Under the pieces are notes generated by a model. That model saw nothing but the letters and a program-made list of their open reading frames with translations, searched no databases and had not been told where the DNA came from. A program made the position numbers and the translations under genes. Of a stretch of DNA of 38,792 nucleotides, positions 1 to 9,825 are shown in pieces. This DNA comes from Deltaproteobacteria bacterium (GTDB lineage Bacteria > Bdellovibrionota > JACOXK01 > 2-02-FULL-40-11), in the NCBI GenBank assembly GCA_016198185.1, contig JACQJD010000074.1:1-38792 (forward strand). Reading direction: 5' to 3'. The first letter of the stretch is position 1. Every line of letters begins with the position of its first letter.

Positions 1-23
1 GAGGCGATTTTTAAAGCGATTAT

Positions 24-452
24 TTAAAGTTCTTCTATAATTTGAATGAATATTTTAGGAGGGATAATCTGAGTATGTCCCACTTTAGAAAGAGGCAGGA
101 TATGTTTTTTGTCTCCCGTTACTAAAAACATGGCATCTGACGCGACGGCAACTTCTAAGATTCTATTGTCACTTACTTTTTCTTTGATGACAGAAAGAAA
201 TTCCTTTGGATTTACAACTGTAGAACCTTCTTGAAGTTCTAAGAGAAATTCATTTACCAAACTTTGACCGTGATTTAATTTTATAATTAAAACCCGCTCT
301 AACTCTTCCAGAATAAAGTCCGAGATAACCAATTCACAGATGGGGGATAAGGCCACTTGAAGGGATTTGGCGGGGACACCTCCAGAAGAAAACGCAGAGA
401 CCAAAACATTGGTATCTAAGACAACGCGGATGGGATTATTTTCGGAGTTCAT
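24..452 (-). CDS. PIN-domain putative toxin (toxin-antitoxin system)
   Basis: 142 aa ORF with PIN N-terminus 'VVLDTNVLVSAFSSGGVPAKSL' and later acidic positions 'DNRILEVAVASDAMFLVTGDKKHIL'; overlaps the upstream RHH ORF by 17 nt. Confidence 0.85.
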   Translation of the reverse strand: MNSENNPIRVVLDTNVLVSAFSSGGVPAKSLQVALSPICELVISDFILEELERVLIIKLNHGQSLVNEFLLELQEGSTVVNPKEFLSVIKEKVSDNRILEVAVASDAMFLVTGDKKHILPLSKVGHTQIIPPKIFIQIIEEL

Positions 453-669
453 CTATAAGTCTTTCAATTTCATCATCAGTCAGCTTTTTCCCATGCCTTG
501 ATCTTTTACCCTCTCGTCTTCCGGCCTCTAAAACTCTATTCATTTTATATTGCCTAAACGCCTCACGGATTAACTCACTAATCGTGCGTTGTTCTTCTTG
601 CGCTAGTTTTTGGATTTCTTTGCTCATTTGTGGTGGTAGAGAAATAGTCATAATCTTAGCAGCTCCCAT
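436..669 (-). CDS. Ribbon-helix-helix (CopG/Arc-like) antitoxin
   Basis: 77 aa ORF 'MTISLPPQMSKEIQKLAQEEQRTISELIREAFRQY', typical RHH pattern, directly upstream of the PIN ORF. Confidence 0.82.
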   Translation of the reverse strand: MGAAKIMTISLPPQMSKEIQKLAQEEQRTISELIREAFRQYKMNRVLEAGRREGKRSRHGKKLTDDEIERLIDELRK

Positions 670-851
670 AATGCCTCCTTTCTATAGTTAATAATAATTA
701 ATAATTTATAATAAATCAAGATAATTTTGAGATGAGAAACAAGCATCAATAACATCCTTTGATTTTTGCCGAAATTTCTATCCGAGATGAATCAAAGTCC
801 ACCATTGATCTCAGACTACGAAAAGCTATGCTTTATCCTGAAAGAAAAATA

Positions 852-888
852 CTGGATCCCAGATAACGCTTCGCGTTTCTGGGATGAC
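852..888. repeat. Short palindromic element of the CTGGATCCC...GGGATGAC type
   Basis: ctggatCCCAGAtAACGC-ttc-GCGTTTCTGGGatgacag; near-perfect hairpin in a non-coding stretch. Confidence 0.55.
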
Positions 889-1116
889 AGGTGTCTTTCA
901 CAATCTATGAGCAATCAAAAAAGTAAATAAATTTTGTACCTCGAAGAGGTGTAGTTCCACCAAACTTTATTTCATTTTTAGAAATTTTTCTCAGTCCGTT
1001 GGAATCATGCACCGTTTAAAAAATCCATCCCATTTAATGCAGGATGTGAGAGAGCATTTTTATTCATTGAAAATAGAGAAGATATATTTTCGAAGCGATG
1101 CCAACTAATCGTTTAA

Positions 1117-1140
1117 CTTGGGGGCCCCTGGCCCCCCAAG
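1117..1140. terminator. GC-rich hairpin, possible bidirectional terminator
   Basis: CTTGGGGGCC-cct-GGCCCCCCAAG followed by cttttta; lies 3' of the - strand ORF ending at 1159; the T-tract favours + strand termination. Confidence 0.4.
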
Positions 1141-1158
1141 CTTTTTACAAGAAGAACA

Positions 1159-1683
1159 TTATTTGTTTCTAAGTAATTCTTGAACAGTTGATGCTTTTAA
1201 AGAATTAACATCTGCTCCACTAAATTTCCCTTGGGTATCAATAACCAGCTCGTCATAGTCTGGATGAAGAGCACGGTTTTTTAAAGCAAGAACTCTAAAT
1301 CGAACATTCTCAAAACTTACATCTTCTGGTACTTGAACAACAACTTGAGAAGTTCTTCCTGGGCTATCAGGACTTCTCCAAATAGACCATGGCGTTAATA
1401 TTCGAGATGATTCTTCATTAGCCGATGGTTCTAATCCTTCTACAACAACCGCCACTTTATTTATAAAGGTTGCCCCCACAATACCTGGTTGACGATCATC
1501 GACCAAGACAGAAAATCGCACGCATTTGCAACGAGGCGTGGGTTCATCTTTATCGACATAGACTTGAACTTTGGCAACGGAATTAAATCCTTCCTCTCCA
1601 AATTTCAGTGACCTTTGTTCCCCTGCAAAAAGAACAACCGGCAGTGCTAAAATTGTTAGCACCAAAAACATTTTTTTAAACAT
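1159..1683 (-). CDS. Hypothetical secreted protein
   Basis: 174 aa ORF with signal peptide 'MFKKMFLVLTILALPVVLFAGEQ'; purine-rich RBS-like sequence upstream. Confidence 0.65.
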   Translation of the reverse strand: MFKKMFLVLTILALPVVLFAGEQRSLKFGEEGFNSVAKVQVYVDKDEPTPRCKCVRFSVLVDDRQPGIVGATFINKVAVVVEGLEPSANEESSRILTPWSIWRSPDSPGRTSQVVVQVPEDVSFENVRFRVLALKNRALHPDYDELVIDTQGKFSGADVNSLKASTVQELLRNK

Positions 1684-1862
1684 ATTGGCCTCCTTTGTTT
1701 AAGCTTCAATGTTTATAGGATTTATAGGATCGGAAAAGCTAATTTGCAAGCAAGATCAGCACATATAAAAAAATAAAATGGATTTCTCTAGGAAATAAAA
1801 AGCTCATCTTCTCTTTTCCCAAAGATGGTTTTTGCAGTTGAAATGACTTTGTCAACACCCTG

Positions 1863-2171
1863 CTAGATTTCTTCTTCCTGAATGGATATGAAACAACAAG
1901 TCTCATCAAAAAAATTCGTTTCCCTAGGTTGAGTGCAAACGAAAGTACCGTAACGCGTCATAAGATTACCAGAGATAAGCATTGTAACGCCATGTTTCTT
2001 AACACCCGCATCATACATTTTCTGAGCAGCTTCACCATGAATCGTCACCAACAATTTATCGACATGATCTAAATATTGAATATTACTTCGAGAATCCCAC
2101 TCAAGTGCCTCGGAAAATGCGAGCGCCCCACACACTGCAATGAATACCAAAGTAAATGAAATTGTTTTCAT
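1863..2171 (-). CDS. Small secreted protein, unknown function
   Basis: 102 aa ORF with signal peptide 'MKTISFTLVFIAVCGALAFSEALE'; starts 13 nt after the hmgA stop. Confidence 0.6.
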   Translation of the reverse strand: MKTISFTLVFIAVCGALAFSEALEWDSRSNIQYLDHVDKLLVTIHGEAAQKMYDAGVKKHGVTMLISGNLMTRYGTFVCTQPRETNFFDETCCFISIQEEEI

Positions 2172-2184
2172 ACTCCCCCCTTTT

Positions 2185-3495
2185 TTATTTTTTCTTTGAT
2201 TTTGGATTAAAGTAAGATTTCAGATCTTGCCAACACTCATGATAATCTTTTTGTAATGCCGGCGTTTTCATAGCCCAGCCCGTCGGTGAAAATACATACC
2301 GACTTTCAAACATAAACGCCAATGTTCCTGAATAATACTGCGGTTTTAGATCTACCTCGGTTGCCTGTTGAAAAGCCTTGGCATCAGGCCCGTGGGCCAT
2401 GGTGGCATTGTGAAGACTGGCCCCCCCAGGTAAAAATCCCTCTTCTTTGGCATCATACGCCCCATAAACAAGCCCCATAAATTCACTCATGACGTTACGA
2501 TGATAGTACGGCGGCCGAAAGGTGTGCTCCGCGACCATCCAACGATCTGGAAAAATAACAAAATCAATATTGGCCACCCCTGGCTCAGATGAAGGAGAGG
2601 TCAAAACGGTAAAAATAGAAGGATCACCGTGATCAAAAGAAACGGTATTCATGGTCTGAAAATATTTTAAATTATATTTGTAAGGTACATAATTGCCATG
2701 CCATGCCACCACATCGAAAGGGTCATGATCCAAAGTCGTTTGCCAAAGAACTCCCTGAAACTTACAAAGAACGTCCCACTTTTCTGGTTTATCGCTATAA
2801 GAAGCAATGGGGGTTAAAAAATCACGGGGATTGGCCAAACCATTTGCACCTATCGGCCCCAATTCTGGCAAGGTAAAATGCGCGCCATAGTTTTCACAAA
2901 TATATCCCCTGGCTTTTGAATCTTTTAATTCCACTAAAAATTTCATCCCCCTTGAAATGACGGCAATTTCTCCAGGACCCACTTCTAACACACCAAATTC
3001 GGTTCTAAGAAGCAGCACCCCTTCCTGTGGAACAATTAAAAAATCGCCATCCGCATTGTAAAAACAGGTTTTCTTCATAGAACGCGTCACACAATAAATA
3101 TGAATCGCACATCCTGTTTGCAAGCGAACATCGCCATTGCCCACCACGGTAAAAAGACCTTCCACAAAATCATGAGATTCTTTCGGGAAAGCAAATGGAT
3201 CCCAACGCAATTGATTGGGCGTTGGATTTCTTTCGTCAAAAGGTGCAGATCGAATTTCGCTTTTTTGTTTTACCTGCCCAAAGGCAGGATGCGCTGCCGA
3301 GGGCAATATGCGATACAACCAACTTCTTTTTTTGGATGCGCGTGGTGCGGTGAAAGAAGTGCCACTCAGTTGCTCGGCATACAAACCATACGGACACTTT
3401 TGCGGAGAATTTTGACCTTTCGGTAATACCCCCTCTAAAGCCTCACTCGCAAATTCATTCCCAAACCCCGAAAGATAATTCAATGCTTTCGTCAT
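2185..3495 (-). CDS. hmgA: Homogentisate 1,2-dioxygenase
   Basis: 436 aa; '[46 protein letters not shown]', '[23 protein letters not shown]', '[16 protein letters not shown]' are HGD hallmarks. Confidence 0.97.
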   Translation of the reverse strand: MTKALNYLSGFGNEFASEALEGVLPKGQNSPQKCPYGLYAEQLSGTSFTAPRASKKRSWLYRILPSAAHPAFGQVKQKSEIRSAPFDERNPTPNQLRWDPFAFPKESHDFVEGLFTVVGNGDVRLQTGCAIHIYCVTRSMKKTCFYNADGDFLIVPQEGVLLLRTEFGVLEVGPGEIAVISRGMKFLVELKDSKARGYICENYGAHFTLPELGPIGANGLANPRDFLTPIASYSDKPEKWDVLCKFQGVLWQTTLDHDPFDVVAWHGNYVPYKYNLKYFQTMNTVSFDHGDPSIFTVLTSPSSEPGVANIDFVIFPDRWMVAEHTFRPPYYHRNVMSEFMGLVYGAYDAKEEGFLPGGASLHNATMAHGPDAKAFQQATEVDLKPQYYSGTLAFMFESRYVFSPTGWAMKTPALQKDYHECWQDLKSYFNPKSKKK

Positions 3496-3525
3496 ACGGT
3501 CGCTCTTATTATCTCAAAGCAGATA

Positions 3526-4080
3526 CTATTTCCACTTAATATTGCACCCTATGCTGGGTCTTTGATCTTTCGTTACGGGTTTTTGGGATAAAAGGTTATC
3601 CAATGCTTGGCATAGGTCTTTTCCAGTCACGGACACACTATTTTTCGGACGCGCATCGTCAAACTGGCCATGATATGCAAGCTTTAAATCACCATCATAA
3701 ATATAAAAATCAGGGGTACAGGCTGCATCATAGGCCTTGGCCACACGTTGTGACTCATCAAACAAATAAACAAACGGATATTTAAACTCGAGAGCAGTTT
3801 GTTTCATGTTTTCGGGAGAGTCCTCTGGATAATTTTCAACATCATTGGCGTTAATCGCTATAAACGAAATGCCCTTGGTTTGATATTGCTGTGCAACATG
3901 AACCAGCTCACGTTGAATATGCTTCACATACGGACAGTGATTGCAAATAAACATCACCACCGTCCCTTTTTTAGATTTAAGCTCAGCCAACGATTTCATT
4001 TTTCCAGAAACCACATCTTGTAATTTAAAATCTGGAGCTTGGGTTCCCAACCTCACAGCATTTGACTTTGTTTCAGCCAT
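3526..4080 (-). CDS. Thioredoxin/AhpC-TSA-like redoxin
   Basis: 'APDFKLQDVVSGKMKSLAELKSKKGTVVMFICNHCPYVKHIQREL', thioredoxin-fold family with CNHCPYVKH. Confidence 0.88.
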   Translation of the reverse strand: MAETKSNAVRLGTQAPDFKLQDVVSGKMKSLAELKSKKGTVVMFICNHCPYVKHIQRELVHVAQQYQTKGISFIAINANDVENYPEDSPENMKQTALEFKYPFVYLFDESQRVAKAYDAACTPDFYIYDGDLKLAYHGQFDDARPKNSVSVTGKDLCQALDNLLSQKPVTKDQRPSIGCNIKWK

Positions 4081-4095
4081 CCAATAACCTCCTTC

Positions 4096-5406
4096 TTATT
4101 TATTTCCAAAATAACCCAACCGATATAAATGTTGCGCAGCCACCTTGCCAGCACGCCCTTTGGAATCGTTTTGATAAACATAAACATAATAATCAATTGC
4201 GCGTTGAATATTTCCAGTTTGTTCAAAACTTTCGCCTAAAACCAGTCTCAGCAGAGGAATGCCTGGAATGATCTCATCGGCTTGTAACAAATATCGAATC
4301 GCTTCTTGCGGTTTTTTGTATTCGTACATCATCATCCCCATAAAATATTTGGGTTTAAAAAATTGAGGGTACAGCGCCATTGCTTTTTGAAAATGCTCTA
4401 CCGCCGAAGCCTCATCATGCTTTTTAGAATAAGCATAGGCCAAGTGGGTCTGAAACACAGCTTCCTCTGGACGGCCTTGGACTGCATACTTGAATTTCTC
4501 AAGAGCAGTGTTCCACAACCCTTCTGATCCAGCCTTCACCCCCTCATCATGTGCTTCATAATAGGGTTTCCATTTCTTGATACGCGCTTTCATTTGTTGA
4601 AAGAGCGTTGACGACGATGGAAAGTGTTTTCCTTGAAGTTCAAGTGCATAGGTCGTTGAAATTAAAACTTTCATGTTGGCGATGCGATCCTTAGACTGAG
4701 GGTGAGATGAAAATAAAAGATCAATGGTACTGGGTTCCGATTGTTGTAATTTTTGAAACACCTCAAAAACCTCAATCGCACCGTGAGGATCATGATGAAG
4801 TTTCATCAAATATTGCATCCCCAGTTCATCCGCTTGGCTTTCTTGATCACGACTGTATTTGGCAAGACCTGCTTGAAGCCCAATGGCCCCTAATGTTAAA
4901 AAAGCATCTCGATTCTGAACCTGACCCACTTCCATCGCGATCGCTCCTAAATTAAAGAGCGTTCCAATGAGCATCTGCCGAGACATCGCCCGAACTTGGT
5001 GCCTGGCGGTCACGTGTCCCAATTCATGCCCCAAGACGGCAACCAATTGGTCTTCTCGATCCATGTGACTCAATAACCCGCGGGTAACACAAATTTTTCC
5101 ACCGGGCAGTGCAAAGGCATTTACAATCGGAGAATTCACAATTTTAAATTCATATCGTAAGCCTGGCCGATGACTGATACTTGCAATTTTTTCTCCCAAT
5201 GATTGAATGTATTGATTTGCTTTTTCATCTGGATAAACACCATCAAAGGATTGGACAATGGGGCCAAAATAATGAGCCCCCATTTCTAACTCTCGTTCTT
5301 CCGAAACCAATACAAATTCTTTTTCACCGGTAACTGGATTTATGGCACACCCCAGAACAAAAAGAAAAATCACCACACAAAACGGATAACGCATCAACCA
5401 AAGCAT
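4096..5406 (-). CDS. M48-family periplasmic metalloprotease with C-terminal TPR region (BepA/YfgC-like)
   Basis: Lipobox-like 'FVLGCAINPVTGEKEFVLVSEERELEMG', 'AVLGHELGHVTARH' HExxH motif, TPR-like C-terminus. Confidence 0.92.
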   Translation of the reverse strand: MLWLMRYPFCVVIFLFVLGCAINPVTGEKEFVLVSEERELEMGAHYFGPIVQSFDGVYPDEKANQYIQSLGEKIASISHRPGLRYEFKIVNSPIVNAFALPGGKICVTRGLLSHMDREDQLVAVLGHELGHVTARHQVRAMSRQMLIGTLFNLGAIAMEVGQVQNRDAFLTLGAIGLQAGLAKYSRDQESQADELGMQYLMKLHHDPHGAIEVFEVFQKLQQSEPSTIDLLFSSHPQSKDRIANMKVLISTTYALELQGKHFPSSSTLFQQMKARIKKWKPYYEAHDEGVKAGSEGLWNTALEKFKYAVQGRPEEAVFQTHLAYAYSKKHDEASAVEHFQKAMALYPQFFKPKYFMGMMMYEYKKPQEAIRYLLQADEIIPGIPLLRLVLGESFEQTGNIQRAIDYYVYVYQNDSKGRAGKVAAQHLYRLGYFGNK

Positions 5407-5484
5407 GGTGAACCTATACCACAGCCTTCATGAAAGAAAAAGGGGAAGGAATCATAAAATAGTGAGATAAGATTCAATAGGGTA

Positions 5485-6402
5485 TCAACCTAATTTTAGA
5501 GACTTTTTTTCTAAACTTTTTCTTTGTTCGTCGAGGCCTTCCCAAAACGTCCAAACGCCTTCCATCATTTCATTGCCCGATTGAATAAAAAGATTCTGAT
5601 CTAAATCGGGGTGCTCAAAAAAATATTCTTCTAACTCTTCTTGGGTGTGAAGCGCATGCTGATCTTCCAGACGATCGTGCCAAGTAAAAAAAGCAAGCGG
5701 TAGCCCTGGACAATGTTTCTTTTTAAAAATTTCAAATCCACAAATCAATTGCTTCCAAAAACCTGCAGCCGCCCAATTTTCGACCGCGTAACTTGCAGCA
5801 GATGAAATGCGATAATCCTCATGTCCATAAAGCCTCGATAATTCATCACAGAAAAAAAGAGTGGCCGGGGTACCATGACGTCGCTTGCCAACTTCTGTAA
5901 ATTTCAAATTTAATTTTTCACAAATTCTTAAAAGCCATTCAAAATGCGCTGCTCTAAAATGAAACAGTCCCCCTTCAATCGTTCCTTCAGTGGAGACGAG
6001 CTCTGGATCCCCCTCTTTGTCTTTATTTCTAATTTTTTGTTTTACTTTGGCCTTATGGGCTTGATGGAAAACCACGCCAATTTCATTGGCCAAGATTTCT
6101 TTTGAAGCCCGCATTCCCTCTATGGAATCCGCATTGATCATTTTTTTGAGCTGCGCCATGAGAAACAAATTCGAAAATACCGAAAATTGGACAACAAAAG
6201 CTTTCACTTGAAGAGGCGTAGCATTTCCCTCTTCAAACCACTGACAAAAAGGATTGTGCGTAATCACGCGATGCTGGAGCAATTCCTGTTGAATTCGTTT
6301 ATGAAATTGTGCAAACCGCTTGGTATGCGTCAATTTAAAAGACGTTGCTTGTTTTCGAATCGGTATTGAAAGTTCCATTTTCAAGGGTCTATACATAATC
6401 AA
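5485..6402 (-). CDS. Heme-oxygenase-like fold / iron-containing redox enzyme-like protein
   Basis: 'NPFCQWFEEGNATPLQVKAFVVQFSVFSNLFLMAQL', 'ASKEILANEIG', 'ENWAAAGFW', 'FTWHDRLEDQHALHTQEELEEYF' give HO-like helices with E/H metal-ligand spacing; by motif only. Confidence 0.55.
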   Translation of the reverse strand: MIMYRPLKMELSIPIRKQATSFKLTHTKRFAQFHKRIQQELLQHRVITHNPFCQWFEEGNATPLQVKAFVVQFSVFSNLFLMAQLKKMINADSIEGMRASKEILANEIGVVFHQAHKAKVKQKIRNKDKEGDPELVSTEGTIEGGLFHFRAAHFEWLLRICEKLNLKFTEVGKRRHGTPATLFFCDELSRLYGHEDYRISSAASYAVENWAAAGFWKQLICGFEIFKKKHCPGLPLAFFTWHDRLEDQHALHTQEELEEYFFEHPDLDQNLFIQSGNEMMEGVWTFWEGLDEQRKSLEKKSLKLG

Positions 6403-6448
6403 TAGAGGGTATGGCTGACAAGAGATTTATGACTCTTAAACGGAGTCC

Positions 6449-6512
6449 GGCCACTGAACATCCTGTCTGAGGTTTGAGAGGCAATGCCGCCTCAGACAGA
6501 TTGGCAGTGGCC
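6449..6512. promoter_or_regulatory. Nested two-stem inverted repeat in the hpd divergent intergenic region
   Basis: Outer GGCCACTG (6449-6456)/CAGTGGCC (6505-6512) and inner CTGTCTGAGG (6463-6472)/CCTCAGACAG (6490-6499), both perfect; loop contains GGCAATGCC. Confidence 0.65.
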
Positions 6513-6559
6513 AAATTACACTTGTCTCTACTGAAATGAATTGATAGGTTGTTGCCCGC

Positions 6560-7666
6560 ATGTCAACCCATACCCTTGGCATTCGGAAATTTGATTATGT
6601 AGAATTTTACGTTGGCTCTGCCAAAATGGTGGCCTACTGGTTTGCCAAAGCACTGGGGCTCAAACTCACCGCCTACTGCGGCCCCGAAACGGGATGCAAA
6701 GACCGCGTTTCATACGTCTTAACCTTAAACAATCTAAAATTCGTCATTACCTCTGCTCCTTGCCCGCAAACTTCCTCCATTTGGAATTCCGTATGGCAAC
6801 ATGGCGATGGCGTTAAACGATTCTCTTTGGAAGTCGATTCTGTCGAACATGTTTTTAACTACGCCATCAAACACGGGGCGGTCCCCCTCAAAAAACCTTA
6901 CGAACTGAAAGACAGGGATGGCATCGTCCAAGAAGCACAAATCAAAATTTACGACGATGCCGAAATGAACCTTGTTCATTATGATGGTTATCACGGAACG
7001 TTTAAACCCCCATATCAAAGTCCTTTTTTAAATATAGAGGTCAACTGTCAAGAAAGTCTCTTACTGGAAATTGATCATGTCGTTGGCAACGTACGTGAAA
7101 ATGAAATGAATTATTGGGAAAATTATCTCAATCACGCTTTTGATTTTGAAACTTCTCTTTATTTTGGACCTGGAGATATTTCCACCCAATACTCTGCCCT
7201 TGTTTCAAAAGTCGTTCGCTCGAAGGACAAAAAAATTAGACTCCCCATCAATGAACCCTATTTCGGACTTAAAATGTCTCAAATTGAAGAATATATTCGC
7301 GAATATAGCGGAACAGGCATTCAACACATTGCCATTTCGACCCCAGATATTGTGAAAACCATTCGAGCGTTGAGAAACAATGGCATGGAATTTTTGAGCG
7401 TTCCAGACACCTACTATGAAACCCTTCGGACAAAAAATATCCAGATCGAAGAAAATTTAGACGATCTTCAAAAATTAAAAATTTTATGCGATATCGAAGG
7501 CAAAGGCTACCTCTTGCAAATTTTTACAAAACCCATTGGCGATCGACCAACCTTTTTCTTTGAAATCATTCAACGTCAACAAGGCGCAGAAGGATTCGGC
7601 CACGGTAATTTCCAAGCTCTATTTGAATCCATCGAACGCGATCAAAAATTACGCGGCAATTGGTAA
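6560..7666 (+). CDS. hpd: 4-hydroxyphenylpyruvate dioxygenase
   Basis: 368 aa VOC dioxygenase; 'FDYVEFYVGSAKMVAYWFAKALG', 'EIDHVVGNV', 'GTGIQHIAISTPDIV', 'FFFEIIQRQQGAEGFGHGNFQALFESIERDQ'. Confidence 0.96.
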   Translation: MSTHTLGIRKFDYVEFYVGSAKMVAYWFAKALGLKLTAYCGPETGCKDRVSYVLTLNNLKFVITSAPCPQTSSIWNSVWQHGDGVKRFSLEVDSVEHVFNYAIKHGAVPLKKPYELKDRDGIVQEAQIKIYDDAEMNLVHYDGYHGTFKPPYQSPFLNIEVNCQESLLLEIDHVVGNVRENEMNYWENYLNHAFDFETSLYFGPGDISTQYSALVSKVVRSKDKKIRLPINEPYFGLKMSQIEEYIREYSGTGIQHIAISTPDIVKTIRALRNNGMEFLSVPDTYYETLRTKNIQIEENLDDLQKLKILCDIEGKGYLLQIFTKPIGDRPTFFFEIIQRQQGAEGFGHGNFQALFESIERDQKLRGNW

Positions 7667-7669
7667 CTC

Positions 7670-8770
7670 ATGGAACTTCTATCCATCCCTCCTCATATTT
7701 CAATGCTTACTCCCTATGAACCCGGCCTCCCGATTGCCCAACTCAAAAGAGAAAAAAAATTAAAAAAGATTGTAAAACTGGCCTCCAATGAAAATCCATT
7801 GGGAGCCTCCCCCAAAGCTTTAGCCGCAATCAAAAAAATGGGAATCGAAACACATCGGTATCCAGATCCCTCTACGTACGAACTCACCCAAAAATTATCC
7901 AAAATCTATAAAGTCCCCGAAAGCCACCTTTTTTGCGCATCCGGGACAGATGCCATTTTGGAATATCTCATTATGACCTTTACCGAGGAACATGACGAAG
8001 TTCTTACTTCGGAAGGAACCTTCATTGGTATTTATGTGAACACCCTTAAATTAAAACGAAAGTTAAAATTGGTTCCGCTCAACCATTACCAAATTGATCT
8101 GGAAGCCCTTCGAAAAACCTTTTGCGAAAAAACAAAGATCATCTATCTTGCCAATCCCAACAACCCAACAGGACTTCTCTTTACACGTGGGCAACTAGAA
8201 GCTTTCTTAGAAAAAATTCCAAAAACTATTTTGGTGATCCTCGATGAAGCTTATGACTTATATGCAAGAAGCCATCCACAGTACCCCGATGGTTTTTCCC
8301 TCTCCTATCCCAATTTGGTGGTCACGCGCACTTTTTCAAAATCTTATGGGCTGGCCGGACTTCGAATTGGCTATGGTCTTGGCTCAGAACGGATCATTCA
8401 AGAACTTAAGAAAGTAAGACTCCCCTTTGAACCATCTGTGCTTTCACAAAAAGCGGCTCTCGCCGCTTTGGATGACGATGCTTTTCTTTCACAAACATTA
8501 AAAACCAATTTGCTTTCCTTAAGTCAAATTCGAAAAACATTGCACTATTTGTCCATTCGGTATCTCAATACCTACGCCAATTTTCTATTGCTTTTATTTC
8601 AAAATGAAACAACAGCCCGCACTTTTTTAGAGGCGTGTTTAAACCGTGGCCTCATTTTGCGCCATACCAAAAGTTTTGGCATCCCGAATGGCATCCGAAT
8701 TAATTCTGGAACACTCGCAGAAACTGCTTTTGCATGTAAAATCATAAAGGAGGTTTATCAAACCCTATGA
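7670..8770 (+). CDS. PLP aminotransferase, histidinol-phosphate/aromatic aminotransferase type
   Basis: 'KLASNENPLGASPKALAAI', 'LANPNNPTGLLF', 'ILDEAYDLY', 'VTRTFSKSYGLAGLRIGYGL'; HisC-type class I/II fold. Confidence 0.93.
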   Translation: MELLSIPPHISMLTPYEPGLPIAQLKREKKLKKIVKLASNENPLGASPKALAAIKKMGIETHRYPDPSTYELTQKLSKIYKVPESHLFCASGTDAILEYLIMTFTEEHDEVLTSEGTFIGIYVNTLKLKRKLKLVPLNHYQIDLEALRKTFCEKTKIIYLANPNNPTGLLFTRGQLEAFLEKIPKTILVILDEAYDLYARSHPQYPDGFSLSYPNLVVTRTFSKSYGLAGLRIGYGLGSERIIQELKKVRLPFEPSVLSQKAALAALDDDAFLSQTLKTNLLSLSQIRKTLHYLSIRYLNTYANFLLLLFQNETTARTFLEACLNRGLILRHTKSFGIPNGIRINSGTLAETAFACKIIKEVYQTL

Positions 8771-9825
8771 AACTCTTAACCTTTTTAAATCAACACCAAG
8801 AAGAACGCCTTGGATTTTTCTGGAAAAATCAAATCTTTGATCTTGAAAAAACAGCAAAACAACTGGAACTCACGTTGCCTTCTTCCATGATCATTTTTTT
8901 ATACGATTTTGAAAAAAATCTGACGTTAGGACAAAAAATTGAAAAAGCACTGAAGGAGGGCCGCTCGTTCCCCTCTGAAGCTCAAGACAAACTCACTTTG
9001 CTTGCTCCCGTGCCGCATCCACCCAGTTGCCGTGATGGATACGCCTTCCGTCAACATGTGGAAGCTGCCCGAAAAAACCGTGGCATGCCGATGGTTCCAG
9101 AATTTGATCAATTTCCCATCTTTTATTTTACAAATCATTTGGCCATTTGTGGTCCTGGGGAACTCACTTTGGAAGCCGATCACTTTGAAAAATTAGATTT
9201 TGAACTCGAAGCGGCTATTGTCATCGGGAAAAAAGGGAAAAATATTGACGCCAAAGAAGCAGATCAGCATATTGCTGGCCTCACCATCATGAATGATTTT
9301 TCGGCTCGCCAATTGCAAACCGAGGAAATGAAATTAAGCCTAGGCCCTGCCAAAGGAAAAGATTTTGCAACCGCGATCGGTCCTTGGCTGGTCACGTTGG
9401 ACGAACTCACCCCTTATCTCATCCAAGGGCCAGCGGACTTGCAGCCGACGGGCTTGCAGCCGGCAGGCTTGCGCTTTAATCTTAAAATGAAAGCTTCCCA
9501 CAATGAAGAACCGGTCTCTCAGGGCAATTTAAAAGATATGACCTGGACATTTGCCGAAATCATTGAACGTGCTTCCTACGGCGTTGAATTGCAGCCGGGA
9601 GATGTCATTGGCTCTGGTACCGTCGGAACAGGTTGCTATATGGAACTCAACGGCACCTGGGAACAAAAAGCCAAAACCGAAGGAAAACCGTTCACCCCCA
9701 AATGGTTAAAACCAGGAGATCAGATTGAACTTGAAATTGAAGGCCTTGGAAAACTGAAAAATAAAGTATTAAAATCTTCTGTCCATCGATCTATTCTGGC
9801 TAAGAAAAAAAATGTCCCATCCTAA
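8767..9825 (+). CDS. Fumarylacetoacetate hydrolase family protein
   Basis: 'RDGYAFRQHVEAARKNRG', 'FELEAAIVIGKKGKNI', 'GLTIMNDFSARQLQ', 'ASYGVELQPGDVIGSGTVGTGCYMELNG'; 4-nt overlap with upstream gene. Confidence 0.93.
   Translation: MKLLTFLNQHQEERLGFFWKNQIFDLEKTAKQLELTLPSSMIIFLYDFEKNLTLGQKIEKALKEGRSFPSEAQDKLTLLAPVPHPPSCRDGYAFRQHVEAARKNRGMPMVPEFDQFPIFYFTNHLAICGPGELTLEADHFEKLDFELEAAIVIGKKGKNIDAKEADQHIAGLTIMNDFSARQLQTEEMKLSLGPAKGKDFATAIGPWLVTLDELTPYLIQGPADLQPTGLQPAGLRFNLKMKASHNEEPVSQGNLKDMTWTFAEIIERASYGVELQPGDVIGSGTVGTGCYMELNGTWEQKAKTEGKPFTPKWLKPGDQIELEIEGLGKLKNKVLKSSVHRSILAKKKNVPS

Noticed and set aside
3100-3426. 108-aa and 66-aa + ORFs inside hmgA
   Set aside because: Antisense shadows of a strongly conserved gene.
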